In this document: positions 23,973 through 34,193 of the stretch, piece by piece
Numbering within the stretch: position 1 is the first letter of the stretch
Layout: each line of letters starts with the position of its first letter
Assembly: GCA_025800365.1 (NCBI GenBank)
Contig: JAOXRT010000204.1
Coordinates: forward strand, 16,410 to 80,409
Direction of reading: 5' to 3'
DNA: 64,000 nucleotides
Source of the DNA: Cellvibrionaceae bacterium
GTDB taxonomy: Bacteria; Pseudomonadota; Gammaproteobacteria; Pseudomonadales; Cellvibrionaceae
Made by a program: the position numbers and the translations under genes
Notes under the pieces: generated by a model
What the model saw: only the letters and a program-made list of their open reading frames with translations
The model's database searches: none
What the model was told of the DNA's origin: nothing

Positions 23973-26204
23973 TTATTCGGTATAGCTCTGCGCCAAAATC
24001 TTAGGAGTAATAAAGATCAGCAACTCTCGTTTGTTACGGACCTGTAGATCCTTTTTAAATAGACGACCTAAGTAGGGAATATCGCCTAGCACAGGCACCT
24101 TGCTGGTACCCTTAGTTACCTGATCCTGGAAAATACCGCCCAAGACGACGGTCTGGCCATTATCAACTAGCACCTCGGTTTCCAAACGGTTCACGTCGAT
24201 AATTGGAATATTACTCTCTTCACCCGATAGCGAATCCTGCTTCACCAACAGATCCATAATAATGCGATCATCAGGTGTAATTTGCGGAGTTACCTCAAGC
24301 TTCAACACCGCTTGACGGAAAGAAACTGCTGTGGCACCACTAGCGGATGCTTCCTGATATGGAAGCTCTTTACCTGATTCAATAAAGGCAATTTGTTTAT
24401 CACCTGTAATGACTTTTGGCTGAGATACAATTTCCGCAAAGCCAGAGTCTTCCAGCGCGCTCAGCTCTAGCCCTAAAGAACCGTTATCGGAACTCAACCA
24501 CATCGCGATTGAACCGAATGGATTGGCGACACCCAAGTCAACCATATTGGCTTGATCAATGGTCGGCGTCCAAATACCATTCTCATCAAAGTTATCGGCA
24601 GAGAATGCTTCTGTTGATCCAGAAAATAAGCCGCTTCGCTGGCTAATAGTTTGAGTGCGAAATATCTGCTGACCATTTGAGTCAAAGGTCGCATTACCAT
24701 TACCGTCCAGCACAGGCGTTCGCTGAGTAGTCGAACGGATTTGATGGCGTCCAACAGCCTGCCAACGCACACCCAACTCCTTACGATAGTCGGTGTTGGC
24801 CACAACAATGCGAGCCTCAATAAGTACCTGACGCACAGGAATATCTACCTGTGAAATTAACTTACGGAACTCTTGAATCTTTTCTTCAGTATCAGTAAGA
24901 ATAATTGAATTGGTTCTTTCATCTACAATAGCTTGGCCGCGCTCAGAAAGAATACTCCCTGTCGAATTGCCATCCTGATTACTACCACTGCCCTCACCTG
25001 TATCCCGCTGATTGAACAATTTAAATAGCTCGCGAGCATTGGCATAGCGGACCCGAATATATTCAGTGCGGAGCGGGGCTAATTCTTCCAATTGTTTCTG
25101 CGTTTCCAGCTCCAGACGCTCACGTTCAGCAATTTCAGCCGCCGGAGCAACCATCAATACATTACCGACCTGACGCTTATCCAAGCCTTTAGTTTTCAAA
25201 ACAAGGCTCAAGGCCTGATCCCAAGGCACATTATCTAAACGCAGAGTAATACTGCCGCCGACGGTATCACTTGCCACCAAATTCAAATCGGTAATATCAG
25301 CGATTAGCTGAAGCACTGAGCGCACTTCGATATTCTGGAAATTTAAAGAGAGCTTTTTACCTACAAACTCGAACTGCTTTTTGCGCTCTTCACGCTCAGC
25401 ACGAGTTAAGGGCTTAACAGATACTACGTATTGATCGTCAGCCTGATATGCCAAGTAATCATATTCACGGCTAGTTTCAATAATAACTTTGGTGCTGCCA
25501 CCATCATAGCTGGTATCAATAAAAGAAACAGGCGTTGCGAAATCCACTACATCCAGACGACGTCGCAGGTCAGCAGGAATAGAAACACCGTCAAAGTTCA
25601 GAGTTAGCTTGCCACCATTAGAATTAGCGTCAATATTCACGTTAGGGTCAGAGAGATTTAGAACAATTTTGCCTTCACCATCTTCACCACGCCTAAAATC
25701 TAGGGAGGTAATTGCGCTGGCGTACTCTGCTTCACCTTCATCCGAGTCATTGGACAATGCAGCCGCCATGCTAGAGCCACGTTTAATATAATCCCCTGCT
25801 CCACTACCACTGCCCATCTCTACAATTACATCTGAGCCAGCTACGCGAGTTGAGTAATTTACCAGCTCATTTAGATTGACGATCATGCGAGTACGGCCGC
25901 CGCTCGAAAGAACTACAACACTGTTTGCAGAGTCAAAAGCGACCGGGAATTTCTTTTGAGTCAGCAGACTTTCAACCCCTGGAAAGTCCAGCACAACACG
26001 AGCTGGTTTTTCAATGGTGTAACCTTTGGGCGTATCAGGCTGCTCATCAAATTTGAGCTTTATTTCAAATCTTTGCCCGGGTAATTCAGCAAACTGAATG
26101 TCGGTGAGCTTGCTCGCAAAGGAGGAAGTCGCCAAAGAGGCAAGCAACGCAGTAACCGCGAGGCGCCCTTTTACAAGGCTTATGGATCTAAGCAGCGAAA
26201 ACAT
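23973..26204 (-). CDS. pilQ: Type IV pilus secretin
   Basis: PilQ forms the outer-membrane channel through which pili extend. I start at the ATG at 26204, seven bases after AAGGA, giving 743 residues; an upstream TTG is less likely. The order is signal peptide, two AMIN domains (about 30-270, with the repeated RVVLDFPGV and related patterns, peptidoglycan-binding), an STN/N0 domain (about 290-340), the N1 domain, and the C-terminal secretin barrel (about 440-740). The secretin signature VPVLGDIPYLGRLFKKD is near 715-731. It is the last pil gene of the operon, and its stop abuts aroK. Confidence 0.97.
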   Translation of the reverse strand: MFSLLRSISLVKGRLAVTALLASLATSSFASKLTDIQFAELPGQRFEIKLKFDEQPDTPKGYTIEKPARVVLDFPGVESLLTQKKFPVAFDSANSVVVLSSGGRTRMIVNLNELVNYSTRVAGSDVIVEMGSGSGAGDYIKRGSSMAAALSNDSDEGEAEYASAITSLDFRRGEDGEGKIVLNLSDPNVNIDANSNGGKLTLNFDGVSIPADLRRRLDVVDFATPVSFIDTSYDGGSTKVIIETSREYDYLAYQADDQYVVSVKPLTRAEREERKKQFEFVGKKLSLNFQNIEVRSVLQLIADITDLNLVASDTVGGSITLRLDNVPWDQALSLVLKTKGLDKRQVGNVLMVAPAAEIAERERLELETQKQLEELAPLRTEYIRVRYANARELFKLFNQRDTGEGSGSNQDGNSTGSILSERGQAIVDERTNSIILTDTEEKIQEFRKLISQVDIPVRQVLIEARIVVANTDYRKELGVRWQAVGRHQIRSTTQRTPVLDGNGNATFDSNGQQIFRTQTISQRSGLFSGSTEAFSADNFDENGIWTPTIDQANMVDLGVANPFGSIAMWLSSDNGSLGLELSALEDSGFAEIVSQPKVITGDKQIAFIESGKELPYQEASASGATAVSFRQAVLKLEVTPQITPDDRIIMDLLVKQDSLSGEESNIPIIDVNRLETEVLVDNGQTVVLGGIFQDQVTKGTSKVPVLGDIPYLGRLFKKDLQVRNKRELLIFITPKILAQSYTE

Positions 26205-26214
26205 AGTCAATTCC

Positions 26215-26736
26215 TTATTCTTCCTCTAGTTTGAGAACTCGGGGGCGCTCAACCCAACCACCCAAGTTATCTGGAATAATTTCTACAATATCTAACTGTC
26301 CATGGCTGGTATTAATTACCCTGCCATGATTTTTACCGACATAGTTGCCAGTGGAAACTCGATAAACTCCGCCTTCACCATCGGAAACTAGAGCCCATAA
26401 CACATTATCTTTTTCGATGGTTCCAACCATCTTTAGAGCCATTAAAGCGAACCCCTCAAGAAACTCTTTTTCTCGATTAAAGTCAGGCTCAACACCCACA
26501 GAATTGCCCACAAATTCTTGCTGCTGTTCTTCTTTTAAGCGCTCAAACGGACTACGCAACTTAATGGCTGCATAGCTAAAAGCTTTATATGGGCGAAACT
26601 CAGGCAGTGGTTCAATACGACCGCGAGGGCGGCGCTTGGTCTCTTCAATATAATCGCGTAAATCTTGATGCTGCTCCTCAAATGAGCAACCACCAAATGC
26701 AAACAAGGCCATGATTAAAACTGTATATCGCACCAT
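26215..26736 (-). CDS. pilP: Type IV pilus assembly lipoprotein
   Basis: The 173-residue protein has a lipoprotein signal ending FAFGGC, with C16 as the acylated residue. It continues with a flexible region and a C-terminal beta-sandwich (about 85-170, GFALMALKMVGTIEKDNVLWALV and GGWVERP). PilP links the inner-membrane PilNO complex to the PilQ secretin in the periplasm. The gene lies 10 bp upstream of the pilQ ATG and 2 bp downstream of pilO, so the operon is tightly packed. Confidence 0.95.
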   Translation of the reverse strand: MVRYTVLIMALFAFGGCSFEEQHQDLRDYIEETKRRPRGRIEPLPEFRPYKAFSYAAIKLRSPFERLKEEQQQEFVGNSVGVEPDFNREKEFLEGFALMALKMVGTIEKDNVLWALVSDGEGGVYRVSTGNYVGKNHGRVINTSHGQLDIVEIIPDNLGGWVERPRVLKLEEE

Positions 26737-26738
26737 GC

Positions 26739-27350
26739 TTAATCGTCCTGACTCTTATAGCGGTAAGTTTTAGCAATAATATTCATTGTCAGCTCGCCGC
26801 GCTCGCCGCTGGTGATATCATAATCGTGCAGAGTAACAATTCGCGGCATACCCGCCACCCCACTCACAAAACCACCGAGATCGTGATAGCCACCACTCAC
26901 CGTAATCGAAATGGGCAACTCCACGTAAAATTCTTCTGACTTTTCTTGCTGGAGCTCAATACTAGAGATAGTTAACCCGCTCTCACTTCCTTTTTCATCA
27001 ATATCTTCCAACAGACCAGGAACTTCAGTATCACTGGGCAACTGTTTTAGCAAAGCGCCAAATGAATCTTCCATCTCCTTCATTTGCTTGCGATAAGCTA
27101 TCAAGTTTGCAGACTCAAAAGCCTTTCGTTCAAAGCTTGCTTTGAGGGTAGCCTCCTCGGAAATCCGATTTTCGAGGCTGACCTTTAAATCACTAATAAA
27201 AGCGTAATAAGTAACGCCAAAGACAATCGAAATGGCGATTACCGCTACAAAAATACGTCCCGCTAATGGCCAGACACCTATTCTTTCAAAATCTAACTCT
27301 GCAAGATCAAAGCTTTGCAACTGATCCATAAAATCGGAAATGCCAGACAT
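26739..27350 (-). CDS. pilO: Type IV pilus alignment protein PilO
   Basis: The 203-residue protein has a short cytoplasmic start, one membrane helix (about 27-48, GRIFVAVIAISIVFGVTYYAF), a coiled coil (about 55-100) and a ferredoxin-like periplasmic domain (about 105-200, LPSDTEVPGLLEDI and SGGYHDLGGFVSG). It forms a heterodimer with PilN. Its ATG overlaps the pilN stop in TAATG, which suggests translational coupling. Confidence 0.95.
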   Translation of the reverse strand: MSGISDFMDQLQSFDLAELDFERIGVWPLAGRIFVAVIAISIVFGVTYYAFISDLKVSLENRISEEATLKASFERKAFESANLIAYRKQMKEMEDSFGALLKQLPSDTEVPGLLEDIDEKGSESGLTISSIELQQEKSEEFYVELPISITVSGGYHDLGGFVSGVAGMPRIVTLHDYDITSGERGELTMNIIAKTYRYKSQDD

Positions 27351-27918
27351 TATTTACCGTCCTCCGACTCATCTTTCTTTGGAATGGCCGCCTCGACTGT
27401 CATACTAAACTCACTAGCTTGCTCTCCCAGTTCAGGCTTAGCTGTAACCGAGTTTAAATTAGGGTCCTGAAACCACGCCGAACTCTCCAAGTTTCGCATA
27501 AAAGTGGAGACTCGGTTATTAGACTCCGTGACACCTTCCATACTAATGGTATTGCCATTGCGCTTCATGCTAACGATATAAATGCCGTCGGGCACCATGC
27601 GAACATATTCATCAAAGGCTCGAACAATGACTGGACGCAAGCCCTGTAATTCCTGAATAACTCTCATACGCTCTAATAACTCAGAGCGGCGTTTTTTGAG
27701 CTCTTTAATCTCCGAAACCTTGCTTTGCAAAATACCTATCTCATCGTTCAGCATTTTATTGCGCTGATTCTGCGCATTAATATCAGCTTGCACAGAAGAG
27801 ACCCAAAAATAGGCTAAAGCAGAGGCAAGAATAACCACCCCAGTTAAAATAGTTAGATATTCTTGTTTACGACGCGCTCGGTATTCGTCGCGCCAAGGTA
27901 GTAAGTTAATATTCGCCA

Positions 27919-27919
<1 letters not shown>
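27350..27919 (-). CDS. pilN: Type IV pilus assembly protein PilN
   Basis: The 189-residue protein begins with the conserved cytoplasmic peptide NINLLPWRDEYR, which binds the groove of PilM. One membrane helix follows (about 22-42), then a coiled coil and a periplasmic ferredoxin-like domain. It overlaps pilM upstream and pilO downstream in TAATG stop/start junctions. It aligns the cytoplasmic motor with the periplasmic complex. Confidence 0.96.
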
Positions 27920-29019
<1,100 letters not shown>

Positions 29020-29141
29020 TCATGTTATAGCACTTGAACTGTGTGCTGCAACAACCTTTGTCATAGGTAATGGCTTAAAAAGCACTTATAATGCCCCTTT
29101 CTTGGCAAATTGCCGACTATTACCGTTTAAGAACTAAATAC

Positions 29142-31799
29142 ATGCGAAATTCTCTCTTCCGCCTTACCTTCTGGCTAGCCGTATGTGGCAGCGGTGCCAT
29201 TATTGCAGGACTAGCCGCGTTTTACCTGTATTTAAGCCCGAAATTACCCTCAGTTGAGAGTCTTCGGCACGTAAAACTACAAACCCCGCTGAGGGTTTAT
29301 TCCAGCGACGGTTTACTAATCGGAGAATTTGGCGAAAAGCGCCGTACCCCCATCCGACACCCAGATATACCAGAGCTTTACACTAAAGCTCTGTTAGCGG
29401 CCGAAGACGACCAATTTTACTCCCACAATGGCGTCTCAATTCGCGGACTACTCCGCGCGGCTTCACAAATTGTCAGCTCCGGCCATATTCAATCGGGCGG
29501 CAGCACTATTACTATGCAGGTGGCCCGTAACTTCTTCCTAACTCGCCAGCAAACCTTTGCCCGTAAATTCAATGAAATCTTGCTGGCCTTGCAAATTGAG
29601 CGCGAGCTCAGCAAAGAAGAAATTCTAGAGCTTTACGTCAATGTTATCTTTTTAGGCAACCGCGCCTACGGTATTAATGCAGCGGCTGAAGTTTACTATG
29701 GTAAACCCTTGAGTGAATTAAGTTTAGCTCAATTAGCAATGATTGCAGGATTACCTAAAGCGCCATCCACATTTAACCCAATTGCCAACCCAGAAAGGGC
29801 GCTAATTCGCCGCAATTGGATTCTTGGCCGCATGCTCTCATTAGGCTATATCGACCAAAACCTCTATGACGCCACCATCAATGAACCCGTAACGGCCAGC
29901 GTGCACGGCATCAAGGTTGATTATCACGCCCCCTATGTCGCCGAAATGGCCCGCCGCCAGGCAATCGACATCTATGGTAATGGCGCTTACACCGATGGCC
30001 TCAGGGTGTACACCACCATCAACAGCAAACTGCAAGAACGCGCCCAACAAGCCGTGATCGACGGCTTGATTGCCTATGATCAACGCAAAGGTTTTCGCGG
30101 CCCAGAACAGCACTGGCCAGCCAGTTTTATCGACCCAAGTGTCACTGACGTTACAGATTTTAACAATCTAGACCTAGCTGCTTGGCAAGGGGCTCTTGAA
30201 AACCTAAGCCGCTACGGCGGCCTAGAGCCGGCCGTCGTGGTGCAAGTTTTCGAGCAACAGATTAGAGCATTACTAGCGACCGGCGATATTGTAGATATTG
30301 AGTGGGAACAAGGGCTGCGCCAAGCCAGAGCCTTCAAAACAGAGAATGCTCGCGGCCCCAGACCAAAGCTTGCCTCTGACATTGTCAGTGTCGGCGATGT
30401 TGTTCGCCTACGCCCAGAAGACGAAGGTAGCTGGCGCTTTAGCCAGGTGCCAAAAGCCCAAGCCGCACTTATTGCCTTGAACCCCACGGATGGCGCCATT
30501 ATTTCCATGGTTGGCGGTTTCGACTTCGCACAAAGCCACTTTAACCGCGTCACCCAAGCCAAGCGCCAGCCTGGCTCAAACTTCAAGCCATTTGTGTATA
30601 CCACCGCACTAGAGCATGGCATGACACCCGCCAGCATTATTAACGATGCACCCATTGTGTTTGAAGACGCCAATCTTGAAAGTACCTGGCGCCCCGAAAA
30701 TGATGGTGGCAAATTCTACGGACCGACTCGATTGCGACAAGCGCTATACCGCTCGCGCAACCTAGTTTCCATTCGAGTCTTACGCAATATTGGCATTCGC
30801 AATGCAATCAAAGGCATGGACCGATTTGGTTTTGAGCCAGCGCTATTACCCAAGGACCTTTCATTAGCTCTCGGTAGTTATGCGCTTACCCCATTAGAAA
30901 TTGCTACCGGTTATGCGGTATTTGCCAATGGCGGTTTCAAGGTTGAGCCCTACCTATTGAGCAGCATGGTTGATGTGAATGATGAAGTTATTTACCAAGC
31001 CAACCCTGCGACAGCCTGCCCTCGATGTGAACAAATGGCCTTGGCCGAGAGCGACCTAGAACTTGCCCAATCAGAAACGGGCATTGATGGAGAAACTTTA
31101 GCAACCCAGGACAGCGAACAAGCTAAGGCTCAAGACGAAACCACCGATCAAAACGAAACCAACGCAGCAGCCACAAACAACAATCTATTGGATGCTGAAC
31201 TAGCCGCCGAGCTTGCTTCTGAACTGGCCGCCCTCGGAGAAAACATACCCGCTACAGAAGAAAGCGCAGAAAACATTACCGAGCCTGCATTTGTAGCGCC
31301 AGCTAATCCAGCCGAAAGAGTGCTCAGCCCTCAGGTTGCTTATCTAATAAACTCTATGCTGCAAGATGTCATCCGCAAAGGCACTGGTACTGCAGCCAAA
31401 AGCTTAGGGCGCAATGACCTAGCAGGTAAAACAGGAACCACCAACGGCCCTCGCGATGCCTGGTTCTCTGGCTACAACAGCGAGTTAGCAGTAACTACTT
31501 GGCTCGGCTTCGATCAAAACCTGATGCTAGGTCGCCGCGAATACGGTGGCTCAGCCGCACTACCTATTTGGATTGATTACATGCGCACCGCCCTTAAAGA
31601 TGTACCGGAGAGCAAACGCCCGCAACCCGAAGGGATTATCACCGTACGCATCGATCCCAAGACAGGTGAGCGTGCCAACATCAATACCATTGGCGCTATA
31701 TACGAAAGTTTTAGGACAGAAAACGCTCCTGAGCTTTTGCGCCAAGAAAGTATTGGCAATAGTGAGAGCGATGAGGCGCTGCCAGAAGAATTGTTTTAA
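29142..31799 (+). CDS. mrcA: Penicillin-binding protein 1A
   Basis: This is a bifunctional peptidoglycan glycosyltransferase/transpeptidase. I start at the ATG at 29142 (885 residues), which places the membrane anchor (FWLAVCGSGAIIAGLAAFY) at the N-terminus as in other PBP1A; an open frame extends to 29091. The GT51 domain has EDDQFYSHNG and the GGSTITMQVARN motif. An OB-like ODD domain follows, then the transpeptidase: SNFKPFVY (nucleophile Ser), RSRN and KTGTTNG. Between the SxN and KTG motifs sits an unusual insert of about 100 residues, rich in Glu, Ala, Asn and Gln and starting with CPRCEQ. Also named ponA. Divergent from pilM. Confidence 0.96.
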   Translation: MRNSLFRLTFWLAVCGSGAIIAGLAAFYLYLSPKLPSVESLRHVKLQTPLRVYSSDGLLIGEFGEKRRTPIRHPDIPELYTKALLAAEDDQFYSHNGVSIRGLLRAASQIVSSGHIQSGGSTITMQVARNFFLTRQQTFARKFNEILLALQIERELSKEEILELYVNVIFLGNRAYGINAAAEVYYGKPLSELSLAQLAMIAGLPKAPSTFNPIANPERALIRRNWILGRMLSLGYIDQNLYDATINEPVTASVHGIKVDYHAPYVAEMARRQAIDIYGNGAYTDGLRVYTTINSKLQERAQQAVIDGLIAYDQRKGFRGPEQHWPASFIDPSVTDVTDFNNLDLAAWQGALENLSRYGGLEPAVVVQVFEQQIRALLATGDIVDIEWEQGLRQARAFKTENARGPRPKLASDIVSVGDVVRLRPEDEGSWRFSQVPKAQAALIALNPTDGAIISMVGGFDFAQSHFNRVTQAKRQPGSNFKPFVYTTALEHGMTPASIINDAPIVFEDANLESTWRPENDGGKFYGPTRLRQALYRSRNLVSIRVLRNIGIRNAIKGMDRFGFEPALLPKDLSLALGSYALTPLEIATGYAVFANGGFKVEPYLLSSMVDVNDEVIYQANPATACPRCEQMALAESDLELAQSETGIDGETLATQDSEQAKAQDETTDQNETNAAATNNNLLDAELAAELASELAALGENIPATEESAENITEPAFVAPANPAERVLSPQVAYLINSMLQDVIRKGTGTAAKSLGRNDLAGKTGTTNGPRDAWFSGYNSELAVTTWLGFDQNLMLGRREYGGSAALPIWIDYMRTALKDVPESKRPQPEGIITVRIDPKTGERANINTIGAIYESFRTENAPELLRQESIGNSESDEALPEELF

Positions 31800-31813
31800 A
31801 AGACAGCAAAAAC

Positions 31814-31858
31814 AAAAAAGCCCGACAAGATAAGAACTACTTATCTTGTCGGGCTTTT
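31814..31858. terminator. Long bidirectional terminator between ponA and maeB
   Basis: Nineteen-bp perfect arms at 31816-31834 and 31840-31858 (AAAAGCCCGACAAGATAAG and complement) with a 5-nt loop. A runs on the left and T runs on the right allow termination in both directions for the convergent genes. Confidence 0.93.
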
Positions 31859-31914
31859 AACTTTAGAACAGCCAATTAAAAGTAGCCACTAAAAGCGGCT
31901 ACCAAAGCATAGAC

Positions 31915-33180
31915 TTACTTAATATCAGCCATCGACCTAAGCGGATAATGCGAAGGGTAAGGCAATCGAGCCACTCCGGTATCAACCGCAGCCTGAGCAA
32001 CCGCGGCAGCTACCGCACCCAACAAACGCTCATCGGTTGGCTTAGGCAAAATATACTCTCGGCCAAAGCTTAAATCTGCGCCACCGTAAGCGGCAGACAC
32101 TTCCTCCGGCACTGGCTGCTTCGCCAATTCGCGAATAGCTTCAACAGCAGCAAGCTTCATTTCCTCATTAATCGCCTTGGCGCGCACATCAAGGGTGCCA
32201 CGGAATAAGAACGGGAAGCACAAAACATTGTTTACTTGGTTCGGGTAATCCGAACGACCTGTCGCCATGATCAAATCATCACGGGCAGCATTCGCTAGCT
32301 TCGGATCAATCTCAGGATCTGGGTTAGAGCAAGCAAAAACCACTGGGCGATCTGCCATTGATTTCAACTGATCCGCAGACAGTAGATTAGGGCCAGACAC
32401 CCCCAAGAATGCATCAGCACCCTCGATAGCATCATCTAAAGTTCTTGCATCAGTTTCATGCGCAAAAACTTCTTTGTATTCGTTTAGGTGATCGCGGCCT
32501 GCGTAAATAACACCCTTACTGTCCAGCATGGTGATATTTTCAGGCTGAGCACCCGCACTGATCATCAGTTTGCAGCAGGCCTGTGCTGCAGCACCAGCAC
32601 CCAAACAAACAATTTTGGCCTCAGAAATCGTTTTACCCTGAATCTCTAAAGCATTCATCATGCCGGCCACAGTAACAATCGCTGTACCGTGCTGGTCATC
32701 ATGGAAAATTGGCACCTGACAACGCTCGATCAAGGTTTTCTCAATCACAAAGCATTCTGGCGCTTTAATATCTTCTAGGTTAATACCGCCATAGGTATTG
32801 GCGATTCGCTCAACTGTATCAATAAAGGCTTCGGGTGATTCTGCGTCGACTTCAACATCTACCGAATCAATACCAGCGAAACGCTTAAACAGTAGGCTCT
32901 TGCCTTCCATTACCGGCTTACTCGCCAATGGGCCCAAATTACCCAAACCTAAAATGGCGCTACCATCGGTAATAACCGCGACTAGGTTACCTTTTAAGGT
33001 GTACTTAAAAGCGTTCTCTGCATCTTTGGCAATTTCGCGAACTGGCTCCGCCACACCTGGGCTATAAGCCAATGAAAGATCTTCTTGGGTTTCCGCCGAA
33101 GTACTCAATTCGATACTGAGCTTTCCGGGACGGGGGAAGGCGTGATAATCCAGCGCCGCTTTTTTCAAATCGTTTGACAT
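31915..33180 (-). CDS. maeB: Malic enzyme (oxaloacetate-decarboxylating, short form)
   Basis: I start at the ATG at 33180 (MSNDLKKAALDYH), giving 421 residues; the open frame extends 23 codons further without family similarity. It converts malate to pyruvate and CO2 with NAD(P). Motifs are YSPGVAEPVREI, VITDGSAILGLGNLG, the metal-binding region FHDDQHGTAIV, and the Rossmann motif CLGAGAAAQACC. It has the MaeB N-terminal catalytic part but lacks the phosphotransacetylase-like C-terminal domain of E. coli MaeB. Its place next to ponA is as in pseudomonads. Cofactor preference is not readable with certainty. Confidence 0.94.
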   Translation of the reverse strand: MSNDLKKAALDYHAFPRPGKLSIELSTSAETQEDLSLAYSPGVAEPVREIAKDAENAFKYTLKGNLVAVITDGSAILGLGNLGPLASKPVMEGKSLLFKRFAGIDSVDVEVDAESPEAFIDTVERIANTYGGINLEDIKAPECFVIEKTLIERCQVPIFHDDQHGTAIVTVAGMMNALEIQGKTISEAKIVCLGAGAAAQACCKLMISAGAQPENITMLDSKGVIYAGRDHLNEYKEVFAHETDARTLDDAIEGADAFLGVSGPNLLSADQLKSMADRPVVFACSNPDPEIDPKLANAARDDLIMATGRSDYPNQVNNVLCFPFLFRGTLDVRAKAINEEMKLAAVEAIRELAKQPVPEEVSAAYGGADLSFGREYILPKPTDERLLGAVAAAVAQAAVDTGVARLPYPSHYPLRSMADIK

Positions 33181-33592
33181 GGTCCCAACCACTATTGCTA
33201 TGTTTGTGTTTGCAAAGCGACAGGCAAGTGCACTATGACACCTGTTCACTATTGCTGAATATTGTAATTATTTCCCGCGAAGCTCTGACGGCTTTTCAGA
33301 CAGGTCTAGGAAGCATACTCCCAGCATATAAAGCCATCAATAACAATTGTAACCACAATCGCGGTGTTAGCGACCATTGATTACATTAAATAGCCCTATA
33401 GCTAGGTTAAATTGGCCTAAATGCCGCATTATTTGAACGAGCAATAATCAATATTAGTCAGGAAGATAAATAGACAAGCGCAAAATAACTGAAAAAACAT
33501 TAGCTTACAGATAAGAGAGCAGGCATTTCTCACCCCTAAAGCAGGGCATCAAACTCATAAGATAAAACAAGAAAACGTTTTTCAAGGCATAA
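33181..33592. other. Intergenic region upstream of maeB and downstream of rpmE
   Basis: About 410 bp without a convincing gene. It should hold the maeB promoter on its left side. A minus-strand open frame overlapping rpmE has no family similarity and is a shadow. Confidence 0.55.
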
Positions 33593-33648
33593 AAAAACCC
33601 TTTGTGAATCTCACAAAGGGTTTTTCTTGCAGCAAATAAATTTGCTGC
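33591..33648 (-). terminator. Two hairpins after rpmE; the distal one an intrinsic terminator
   Basis: A 15-bp perfect stem at 33593-33607 and 33611-33625 (AAAAACCCTTTGTGA and complement) with T/A flanks is a strong terminator in both directions. Between it and the rpmE stop is another perfect hairpin, arms 33629-33637 and 33640-33648 (GCAGCAAAT), close enough to protect the 3' end of the message. Confidence 0.85.
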
Positions 33649-33664
33649 CGGCTGCTTACAAGAA

Positions 33665-33877
33665 TTACTTCTTGATGCGGCTACCGAAACGCTTCTTAAA
33701 GCGATCGATACGACCACCGGTATCAACAACTTTCTGCTTACCAGTGTAGAAAGGGTGACACTCTGAACATACGTCCAAGTGTAGGTCTTTGCCCAAAGTA
33801 GAGCCAGTCTTGATGGTGTTACCGCAAGAACAAGTAGCGGTAATCTCACCGTAATTCGGATGGATATCAGCTTTCAT
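33665..33877 (-). CDS. rpmE: 50S ribosomal protein L31, zinc-binding type
   Basis: I start at the ATG at 33877, six bases after GAGG, giving 70 residues ([20 protein letters not shown]), the standard length. Four cysteines (C16, C18, C37, C40) are kept, so this is the zinc-containing C+ paralogue rather than the zinc-free one induced under zinc starvation. It lies in its usual place beside priA, on the opposite strand. Confidence 0.98.
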   Translation of the reverse strand: MKADIHPNYGEITATCSCGNTIKTGSTLGKDLHLDVCSECHPFYTGKQKVVDTGGRIDRFKKRFGSRIKK

Positions 33878-34193
33878 AGTGTGCCTCATTAATTAATCTT
33901 GTTCCCGCCACTCAGTCATCGCTAAGCACGGAAACCCTATAAAGCGCTTTTAGGCCAGCCGCAGCGGCCAAAAAATAGACGGCGCATACTAACAGAACAA
34001 GGCCAGAACGCAAGCAAAAATAGAGCTTTAGCCCAATATCGGCCAAGCCTAGAGGAAATACCCATTCAGATTGGAATAAAACAGCCTCTGCTCCTTATAA
34101 TGCAACCACAGCTAATACAACCATAGCAAGCAAGACACCCGGACTAGCTCGTTGGTGTCCAGATCGTTACTCAAGGGTACCCCAAACAACGCC
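33878..34193. other. Divergent rpmE-priA promoter region
   Basis: About 315 bp between rpmE and priA, which must hold both promoters. I found no sharply defined operator or small gene. Open frames here lack family similarity and a ribosome binding site. Confidence 0.5.

Noticed and set aside
33505..33849. 114-codon minus-strand open frame over rpmE
   Set aside because: It overlaps rpmE in another frame and crosses the terminator; no similarity to any family I know.
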